26,841 bases of DNA from contig WPIO01000552.1 of assembly GCA_009760855.2 (NCBI GenBank), positions 1-26,841 of the forward strand. Reading direction: 5' to 3'. The position numbers were made by a program, and so were the translations under genes. This stretch comes from Cristatella mucedo (lineage: Eukaryota > Bryozoa > Phylactolaemata > Cristatellidae). This document shows, piece by piece, positions 19,294 through 26,841 of this stretch. The notes beneath the pieces are model-generated. The model made no database searches. It was not told the DNA's origin and saw only the letters and a program-made list of their open reading frames with translations. Position 1 is the first letter of the stretch, and each line of letters opens with the position of its first letter.

Positions 19294-21979
19294 GAGCCCT
19301 ATGGCGTTACACCCGTTGTTTAAGTACCCGGATTTCCGAAAGTAAATTAACAATTAGTGTTATTTATTTTGCTGATAGCTTCTCTAAAAAATACCACGTT
19401 TTTCAAAGTTCAAAAAACGCCGTTTGACCTGTGTTTCTGGAGCAAGACATCGTCAGAATCGTGTGGCAAGCAATCTGAAGAAGAACTATGTGCGCAAGAG
19501 CTCAATGAAAGAGATGCACGCTAGCGTTAGATATATATTACACCAATAAAAAAATGTTAGCATGGATGTTCTTACAACACGCAATGGAACTGTGTGTACA
19601 ATAGTTTTTGGAAACATCATTCCAGGGAAATTCACCCCTGCACCACCACATACCCACTGAATCTGGAAAAATTATGCGGGAGGCTCCGGAATGGGCCGGC
19701 ACCAGCCCAAGCGGCGCTGCCGCGCCTGAATAGAGTAATCTCGCTGATAAGTGATCGCAAAGATCGGACATATGGGTTAACGCTTTTGATAGGCTGAGTT
19801 GACAAACTGGGACACGCACCATTGGCGGCGGCATCCGCTATGCGACAAGGCTTCAGAACTCAATGGCAGGAAAAAGAGAATCAGTGCCGACGGCTGCTCC
19901 GCCGCGTGCAAATACGCTCCGTGGGGCACCTGCAGAAGGCACCAGCGGTTGTTCCAAAATCAGGCATCATTCTTGAGATGTTTCTCAAAAAATAGGCTCA
20001 ATTTTAGTGAGCAAGCCCTGGATCTTGCCCTTTATTTGCTGGTCAGCCCCTGCGAACTTTCGCAAATAAAAAAATAATCGCTTTCGTCGAATCGCTGTCT
20101 TTCTGCTGACGAAGAGAAACTTGACAAAGCCCGATATTTTCAGCCTATATGTGTATAATTTGGACCAATATTCATGTAGTATCGCAGTCCCGCGCGCACC
20201 CGGATTACCATGGTAAACCCGGGTTACCACCATCGGGCTAATATGTAAATGATAGAATAGTAATAATAGTAATCACCCGTAAACTGACCGAGTCAAGCCT
20301 CTGCATCAATGGCTCTTCCGGGAGCTCGTAAAAGCCTGTTGGACTGGTCGAAGACTATTTGACCTTTGACTATTGGACAATGGGAACGAAGAGCTGTCGC
20401 GCTTCTTCAGTCTCCCTCGGCGGCGCCCTCCGGAATACATCTATTATAGTGTTAGACCTAGCTCGCCGCCTTTAGGTATGGCGAGTTCGGCGAAACCGCA
20501 ATCAGAGACTTCACAATGGTGGCACTCCTCATTCCTAAACTGAAGTGTAAGCAAATATTAATTTTATCTATTTACGTTTTTTGCCTTTAAAAATTGAAGC
20601 TTAAAGAGGCGAAATCATTTTTATATTTTTCTAAATGGGCAATTTTTTGAATTTTATACAATCAAAGTTAATTTAAATTGCTCCTAAAGTTAACGAAAGT
20701 CTGCCATATTTAGACACTCTCTTATGAAGCCAAAGCCACACTCTCAGAAGGTCTGGTTAGTACGAGTCCTGCCTTTCCTTTGCCGCTAAGCAGCTCTTAG
20801 AATACATAGGCAGTAACGGGATGGTGCATACAAAATTCTGCTTGGGCGGCAGAAGCAGCGCTACTGTTGGCAAACAGTCTGCTCCTTGCAGCGTGCGCCA
20901 CCGTCGACCAGTCGGCGCTCCAGAAAGACACTGTCGTTTCATCAGCTAAGGTTTCAGCATGGCTACAGGCCGCATTTGTCCAGCAGATTAGATTTCGGGT
21001 CACGCGCCAGTCAAGTTACGGTGAGCCAGCTAGGCCGCTCTCAGAAGATTTAGTTCCCAAACAGTGCGTCATTAGTGCCCCCACCCCCATTGCTCTGTGG
21101 GCACTTCGCCGTTTCGAACGGGCGACCTAGACCTGTAATTGTCAGCTATGGCAAGGGCTAAAACGAAGCCCCGATTCAGTAGTCTTTTTTTCCCAACTTC
21201 TTAGTCCTGCTGAGACTGCTAAAAATTCAGCCGCTAGTCTTGCAGGCAACTGCCTGTTAGCTACAGAATGCGTATGGAAAGCTGCTTACGCGCTGCTTGA
21301 GTTTGCTATGTAAAACTCTACTCTGCGTAACACCCATATAGTTTCTTATGGTCTTGTGGCGATACAGACGGAAGTCCGGATACATATAATAAATAGTCTT
21401 TATATTGGCATACGATTTTTAACTAGACAGTGATATATGGCCTGTCATAGAAAGCCTGGAATACCCTCCGCATCCAGAGTCTGAGTAGAAATTTTGCCCC
21501 CTGTTACCCGGTAGGGAGACTATTAGCTAGACAGTCGCAAAATATACGCGTGGTCTTCAACGAATGCTTAAAATTACCAATTATTTTCAGCTGGCTGAGT
21601 ATTTCTCGTTCTTTACGACTTACACACTCATTGGATCAGGTTAGCAGCTGGCTAAAGGACCTTACGAGCTCAACTTTTCAATCTAAACTGACTGGCCGTA
21701 ACCATCTTACTAGAACCACGGATATATACAAAAATACGACACTCGGATTAGCTCATTTAATTGGCGTATGCGACCACCGTTGTTTCATTAATGTCTATGT
21801 TAAATTCTCCAACGTACTTGAAGGCGCCGCCGTGCAGTACGGCGCCGTTCTTCTATTGCTCGTAGAATGTCAGCTTCTCTGGCAAGCTGAGTCCACGCGT
21901 CAAGGTTTGCTGCAGCTGTTTACGTAGCCGCACCGATCGGATATAAAGTTAGTCAACGCCACGCCCCGCAAGACACTTC
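19294..21979. other. Unassigned stretch between microsatellite and collagen-like locus
   Basis: Patches of GC-rich sequence (about 19680-19940, 20400-20520 and 20850-21130) alternate with AT-rich stretches. Several open frames of 60-125 codons exist, the longest at 21550-21927 (plus), but none resembles a known family and none shows a plausible start context or domain. A short imperfect palindromic cluster with ACCATGG and CCCGGG lies at 20200-20235. No splice structure linked to the collagen-like locus could be traced. Confidence 0.3.
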
Positions 21980-22189
21980 CTATCTCAAAAGAGGGCACGC
22001 GCTCCCGTCGCCCCGAGAAATGTTGGCTGGCGTAGGGCGCGATGTCATAGCTTTCGCTCGCTCCTCTGGCGCTCGGGCTGACGTGCCGTCTGGTCGTGCC
22101 GCCACGGTCGACTCGCCGACCCAGCGTGAATCGCTTCGCTCGTAGCCGCTTAGCCGACAGCGCCCCTTAGGGCCTGCGGGACCTTGCGA

Positions 22190-23030
22190 TCCCTGCAGTC
22201 CCGGCGGTCCAACGGCTCCCTTTGATCCCGCGGCGGCCTGTCCTGCAGGACCGACAGCTCCAGCTGTGCCGACGTTTCCGGTCGGTCCGACAGCTCCCTG
22301 TGATCCTGCAGGTCCCACTGGACCAGCGTTTCCCGTTGGGCCAACGGCTCCTTTTGGTCCCGCGGATCCCGCAGGACCGATTGGGTCCAGCTGGACCGGC
22401 AGGTCCCACAGGTCCAACAGCTCCCTTTGATCCCGCCAGTCCTGCCTGGACCGGCGTTTCCCGTTGGTCCAACAGCTCCCGATGATCCTGTGGGTCCCGC
22501 TGGACCAGTGGTTCCAGCTGGACCGACACTTCCGTCGGTCCGACGGCTCCACGTGATCCCGCTGGTCCAATGGCTCCCGCTGGACCGGCAGGTCCCTGAG
22601 GGTCCAACAGCTCCCTTTGATCCCGCGAGTCCCGCTGGACCGGCTCTTCCCGTCGGTCCGACAGCTCCCTGCGATCCCGACGGCCCCACTGGTTCCGACG
22701 GCCTCCTGCTGGACCAGAAGGTCCCTGAGGTCCACCAGCTCCCTTTGATCCTGCGATTCCCGCTGGAACCAACGTTTTCCCGCCGGTCCAACTGCTCCCT
22801 GTGATCCTGTGGGTCCTGGTGGTTCCCGCCAACTCCTGCTGAACCGGCGCTTCCTGGTGGTCCAACTGCTCCCTTCGATCCCGTGGGTCCGGCAGGACCG
22901 GCAGCTCCTGCTGGACCGGTGTTTTCCCGTCTGTCCGACGAGTCCCCTGCGATCCCGCTGGTCCAGCTGGTCCGGCCGCACCCTTTGATCCCATGGGTCC
23001 AGCTGGTCCGGTGATGCCGGCCGACCCACG
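22190..23030 (-). repeat. 54-bp-period array, collagen-like C-terminal class
   Basis: About a dozen or more degenerate units spaced 54 bases or a small multiple of 9 apart. Each contains, on the plus strand, variants of CAGCTCCCTTTGATCCCGC and GGACCGGCGTTTCCCGT. On the minus strand a unit reads about GPTGNAGPAGLAGSKGAV. Units differ from each other by substitutions and small indels, so this array is older or less homogenised than the one upstream. Confidence 0.8.
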
Positions 23031-23689
23031 GGCTCCGATTTCGCCTTTGCTGCCGTCGGCGCCAGTCTGGCCTGTCGAGCCAGCGGCGCCCACGTTCTCC
23101 CGTCGGTCCGAGGTGCGACTGAGCCAGGCGCTCCGGTATCGCCGGGCGGCCCCCGCCAGGGCCGTCTCCGCCACTAGCTCCGGGTATAGGACCCCATCTG
23201 TCCCGTGGGGTCCAGCTTCGCCGGTGGCACCAGCGTCGCCCGCTGCACCAGCTTCTCCCTTCGGACCTAGAGCTCCCGTCTCGCCAGCATCACCAGCCGG
23301 ACCGTCGCTCCACTGTCTCCGGTATCTCCTTTTCGCTCCGGCGTCACCCGTCGGTCCAGCATCTCTGCGCTTCCGGGCGCGCCCGCCACACCGGTTTGGC
23401 CCGTCGCGCCGTCAGTTCCGCTCTGACCCGGCGCACCGGTCTGGCCATCGGCGCCCGCCGGTCGGTTCCTGCCAGACTCACCGGTTGGTCCCGCTGCTCC
23501 TGAGGCGCCATCCTCTCCCGTGGCGCCGGTAGCTCCCGGCTCGCCCTTTGCTCCCGGCTCGCCCTTTGCTCCCGCACTGCCCGGTGAACCCACTTCGCCG
23601 ACCGCCCCCCGTCGCTCCCGTCTGACCGGTGTCTCCAGTGACGCCGGAAGCGCCCCCAGGTCCCCGCCAGTCCAGTCGCGCCTACAGCT

Positions 23690-24575
23690 CCGGCGTCACC
23701 TTTATCTCCTGTAAGTTCCTGCCGATCCGGTCGCGATGCGGCCAGCAGCTCCGGCGTCACCTTTATCTCCCGTAAGAGTCTGCATTCGGATCCGTTCCGG
23801 TCGCTCCAGCATCTCCAGCTTCACCTTTATCTCCCGTAAGATCCTGCGGATTCCGGTTGCTCCCAGCAGCTCCAGCATCACCTTTATCTCCCGTAAGTCC
23901 TCGGATCCAGTCGCTCCAGTAGCTCCGGCATCGCCTTGGTCTCGCCCGTAAGTCCTGCGAATCCGGTCGCTCCAGCCAGCTCAAGCATCACCTTATCTCC
24001 CGTAGGTCCTGCGGATCCCGGTCGCTCCAGCAGCTCCGGCGTCAACCTTTGTCTCCCGTAGAGTCCTGCGGATCCGGTCGCTCACAGCAGCTCCGGCCTT
24101 TTTCAACCTTTATCTCCCGTAAGTCCTGCGGATCCGGTCGCTCCAGCAGCTCCAGCTTCACCTTTATCTCCCGTAAGTCCTGCGGATCCGGTCGCTCCAG
24201 CAGCTCCAGCTTCACCTTTATCTCCCGTAAGTCCTGCGGATCCGGTCGCTCCAGCAGCTCCGGCATCGCCTTTTGTCTCCCTTAGTCCGCGCGATCCCGT
24301 CGCCCTCCAGCAGGCTCGGAGCTCATCCCTTTTATCTCCCTAAGTCCAGTCAGCGGATCGGTGCTAACGATCAGCATAAACCGGGGCTTCCCTTTATCTC
24401 CCGTAAGGTCCTGCGGATCCGGTCGCTCCAGCAGCTCCGCAGCGATCACCTTATCTCGTCTCCCGTAAGTCCTGCGGATCCGGTCGCTCCAGCAGCTCCA
24501 GCATCACCTTTATCTCCCGTAAGTCCTGCGGATCCGATCGCTCCAGCAGGCCCAGCATCACCTTTTTGGTGCAGG
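23690..24575 (-). repeat. 54-bp tandem array, collagen-like N-terminal class
   Basis: About 16 units, each marked on the plus strand by CCTTTATCTCCCGTAAGTCC and GGATCCGGTCGCTCCAGCAG. The units at 24121-24174 and 24175-24228 are identical. The copy at 24467-24520 differs from them by about one base. Others contain one-base gains or losses (for example near 23935, 23993 and 24046) or are badly scrambled (24285-24400). Each intact unit adds six Gly-X-Y triplets. Confidence 0.92.
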
Positions 24576-24595
24576 GCAGTGTTGTTTTAATGTGT

Positions 24596-25689
24596 TCTGA
24601 GAGTCCCGCCTCATTGCTCTTGAGCCGCGGCAAAATCTCATGCTACTACAGCCGAGCTTTCATGACCGGTCACCTAGTTTTCTGCTGCACCTTCTCCTTC
24701 TCCTCGTCATTCTCGCAGCAGCTTCTCGAAGACTGGCTCGATACTCTCACGAGCCGTGCCGTGCGACTATAATACCTAGCGATGGAAACGTTCGGCCAGC
24801 ATCGTTTCAATCCGCACTGAGCGCCAGGGTGACTGCCGTTGCTACGGCGGCACCCAAAATGAGGCTTCCCGGAATCACTCATCGCCCGCAGAAGAAACGA
24901 CCGAGGCCACTCGGGCGGCGGGAGGGGCGAGCTCTCGAACTGCAGCGATCCGTTTCCAATTCAGACTCAATCGAGGGATAACTCTTTCATCGCTGTCTCC
25001 GTCCTCCATCACGTCTTGAAACGATGCTGGCAGAGCGACCTTCTGCCGGCGTTCTGCTTCGTCGTCCTACTCTGGGCCGCCGCCGCCTCCGCCCCCCTTA
25101 AGCTTCTTGAGGGGTGGTGCAAGCGACCAATTAAGCAACTTCTCGCTCGCAGCGATGTCGCCCTGGTGAAATTTGCGGAGCGCTGAATGCGGTTGCTGAC
25201 TACAAAAGTATGATCTCGTCAATTAAGAGTGCCTATCAATTTAGAGGGAACCATTTTGGACTTTTTGGGTGCTGCCCATTGCCTTTCGAACAGATGTCGA
25301 GTTGACCAACGTGAGAAAGAAGAGGGTCACATCTGCTGTTTGGTAAACGAATCCGAATATCGCTCGGTTGTTGGCCTTACCGTTAACATAGCTGGTTTAC
25401 TCGCTTACTCGGTGGATGAAGGGCCCCTAAGCAGTTGCAGTCTGAACTGTCTGCCTTACGCCGAAAAGAATTGTCTTCTCTTTCCTGAAAAGAATGGCCT
25501 CGCCAAAGCGAAAAAGATCTGGCTTCCAACTGAGCATTTTCCTCTGCTACGAGGCTGATAGCAACGCACAGTCCTACGTGATTGTGATGAATTTATCGAC
25601 ATATTTGGGTCAACCTGCTTCCTTCCTTGTTGCTGCGGCGACGAATGGCGCTTTTGCTGTCGCTTTTGTCAAAGCTTTTCCCCTAATAA
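24596..25689. other. Unassigned stretch upstream of the collagen-like locus
   Basis: This is where an upstream exon or promoter of the minus-strand collagen-like locus would lie, but I find no convincing signal peptide, start codon or splice pair. Plus-strand open frames at 24640-24981 and 25229-25558 match nothing I know. An imperfect hairpin CCCCTTAAG/CTTGAGGGG sits at about 25097-25117, after a GCCGCCGCC-rich patch. Confidence 0.3.
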
Positions 25690-26075
25690 GAATATTACAA
25701 GTCTCACATTGTATAGCGTCTTCTAGAGAACTCAATCTGGGTACTAGGTACTGTAAGCTGTAAAGAAAGGTCTGGTCGGATATTATTAGTAGCGTGCTCA
25801 GCGTCAACAAGCATAAAAGCGCGCTGTTACAGGTGATATGCACAGGGTCAGCATGCAAATATCGTTGCTGGCTGCGCGTGCACTGCAGTGCCAGCGCCCA
25901 TGACACACGAAGGACGAGTACACATAAAGCCACTAAATACCGCGATTAATGGATGCGGTTTAGCTTCTTTCTAGTGTACATCAGATGTCTTGAAAAGTAA
26001 GAAGTCAAAATAGTTAAGCCAAGTAGTAGTCGGGAGTGAGCATGTAAGGTTTTGAGAGCTAAAGATAAACTAAAG
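25690..26075 (-). mobile_element. CR1/L2-type LINE, 3' end fragment
   Basis: In + orientation GGTGATATGCACAGGGTCAGCATGCAAAT (in two pieces at 25833-25861) matches the 3' UTR of the copy at 1105-1135. TTCTAGAGAACTCAATCTGG (25721-25740) matches the terminal AGAGAACT box. Bases 25925-26065 align with the WNSLP coding end of the other copies, for example TTTGAGAGC...GAGTGAGC, but no longer encode it in frame. It is 5' truncated and overlaps the tandem block that starts near 25921. Confidence 0.7.
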
Positions 26076-26708
26076 AAACTAAACCATACATAATAGATCC
26101 AACTGGAGGTTTCGTTGATGTCCAAAGGATTCGAAGGGCGTAGGTGCTGCGAGGGGTAGCTTCATGATTTAATACAGAAAAGCTGATCGTACATTACCAT
26201 GCAGCTTAGTGGAGGAGTTGTTCTCTATAAAGTGATTAACAAAAATAGTGATACTACATTTGATATAGTGCCCTCAGAGAACTCAATATCTTTCAGGAAC
26301 TTTCTGCATTCGCTGCAGAAGGAAGCACCCACACAAAGCCCACTAAATGCTCACGATAAATGGAGATGCAGGTTTAGCTTCTTTCTATAGTTCTTACATC
26401 CAGGGGATGTCGTGAAAGTAAGTCAGAAGTAAGTGAGCCGTGGGAGCGAACTGTGAGCTTTGAGAGCTGAAGATAAACTAAACTAAAACATAGATAATGG
26501 ACCAACTAGAGACACTTTGGTCTCCAAAGTTCGAGGCGTAAGGTGTGGTGTAGCTAAATGAATTGAATACAGAAAAACGGATGGTATTATGCCTAGCTTA
26601 GTGGAGTTGTTCTGATAAGTGATAAAAAAAATAGTGATACTACATTTGATATAGTTCCCTCAGAGAACCCAATATCCGGGAACTTTGCATTCGCTGCAGA
26701 AAAGCACG
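25921..26708. repeat. Tandem duplication of a ~400-bp block with LINE 3' ends
   Basis: Two head-to-tail units, about 25921-26329 and 26330-26708. Shared landmarks in order are CACTAAAT, TTTAGCTTCTTTCTA, TTTGAGAGCT, GATAAACTAAA, AATACAGAAAA, AGTGATACTACATTTGATAT, CAGAGAAC and GCATTCGCTGCAGAA. Each unit carries an eroded LINE C-terminus (WNSLP region) at its low-coordinate side and the LINE terminal box (CAGAGAAC) at its high-coordinate side. The block therefore looks like a LINE 3' segment amplified together with intervening DNA. The units differ by many small indels, so the duplication is not recent. Confidence 0.85.
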
Positions 26709-26841
26709 ATCGATAGGCCGGAGCAAGAGAATGAGTGGACCTAAATGTGAATGCAGGAGCCTCGAGTCAATCTAACTGCTTGACTGGAAGACAGTGCAGG
26801 TCAGCGGTTGTGTGACGTTACCTTTGCGAAGCAATACGTAA
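26709..26841. other. Unassigned right edge
   Basis: Only the last 133 bases. No third copy of the tandem block continues here, and nothing else is recognisable. Confidence 0.4.

Larger units (their letters stand above)
21980..24595 (-). pseudogene. Collagen-like Gly-X-Y repeat protein, frame-shifted
   Basis: Minus-strand translation is collagen Gly-X-Y repeat for about 2.4 kb (roughly 800 residues), but it moves among all three frames every 100-300 bases. The N-terminal third is a tandem array of the phrase [18 protein letters not shown]. The middle (23260-23600) reads GEPGAKGEPGATGATGEDG and similar. The C-terminal third (22190-23030) repeats phrases like GPTGNAGPAGLAGSKGAV. Both arrays have an 18-residue, 54-base period. 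After the last triplets a tail of about 60 Arg/Ser/Ala-rich residues without Gly-X-Y ends at a stop at 21980-21982. No signal peptide, Cys knot, C1q, fibrillar C-propeptide or NC1 domain was found. The N-terminal side stops abruptly near 24575, where an upstream in-frame stop suggests a missing exon or a broken start. The triplet phase is well kept between indels, so it is a recent pseudogene or a gene damaged by sequence errors. Confidence 0.8.

Noticed and set aside
21550-21927. 125-codon plus-strand open frame
   Set aside because: It is the longest frame in its area, but I recognise no domain, signal or repeat, and the composition looks like chance. Not called as a gene.
22222-23532. Plus-strand Pro/Ala-rich open frames opposite the collagen-like repeats
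   Set aside because: They are the complement of Gly-X-Y codons (GGN gives NCC, hence Pro/Ala/Ser) and carry no independent motif.
340-24595. Idea that the collagen-like locus belongs to the same Polinton as the polymerase
   Set aside because: They share a strand and lie about 20 kb apart, a plausible Polinton length, but several unrelated repeats lie between them, no other Polinton gene or terminal repeat was seen, and decay levels differ greatly.
25229-25558. 109-codon plus-strand frame with several Cys residues
   Set aside because: No regular Cys spacing, no signal peptide and no family resemblance. Treated as a chance frame.
1-26841. CRISPR arrays, bacterial operons, ribosome-binding sites and prophage
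   Set aside because: No regularly spaced direct repeats with unique spacers and no prokaryotic gene organisation. The 54-bp repeats are coding Gly-X-Y units without spacers.

Overview
The window looks like non-genic DNA from a metazoan nuclear genome, probably an invertebrate, although I cannot name the taxon. It carries no recognisable intact gene with a normal start and stop. What can be recognised is decayed selfish DNA and one coding-like locus of collagen Gly-X-Y repeats. The main signs of an animal genome are a Polinton/Maverick-type protein-primed DNA polymerase, at least seven fragments of one CR1/L2-type LINE family, an R2/NeSL-type LINE and the long Gly-X-Y locus. All recognitions come from reading translations by eye. 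No database search was run, and boundaries are approximate, often within 20-100 bases.

Layout. Bases 310-4000 (minus strand) hold an almost complete but broken Polinton-type DNA polymerase B. It is split between its palm motifs B and C by a LINE 3' end at about 975-1330. Bases 4000-4780 are AT-rich and unassigned, and 4785-4990 form a small GC-rich island. A second LINE 3' end lies on the plus strand at about 5000-5515. The longest LINE copy is on the minus strand at 6757-9000: endonuclease end, linker, RT C-terminus, 3' UTR and AT-rich tail. A 21-base poly-G run is at 10140-10160. A fourth LINE fragment is at 10420-10700 (minus) and a fifth at 12848-14420 (minus), the latter with the RT core. 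Bases 10700-12845 hold nothing I recognise.

A GC-rich stretch from about 15800 to 18650 contains a frame-broken R2/NeSL-superclade LINE on the plus strand, ending in an abrupt switch to AT-rich DNA. Bases 18650-21975 are unassigned apart from a TA microsatellite. Bases 21980-24595 (minus) encode a collagen-like Gly-X-Y protein built on 54-bp (18-residue) units, with the reading frame shifting many times. The right end (25690-26710) contains further LINE 3' ends, arranged as two tandem copies of a roughly 400-bp block.

There is no sign of an operon or of genes acting together. The history suggested is a Polinton polymerase that died and was hit by a LINE, repeated insertion of that LINE family mostly in minus orientation, an independent R2-like insertion, and a repetitive collagen-like locus that is either a pseudogene or a gene damaged by sequencing or assembly indels.
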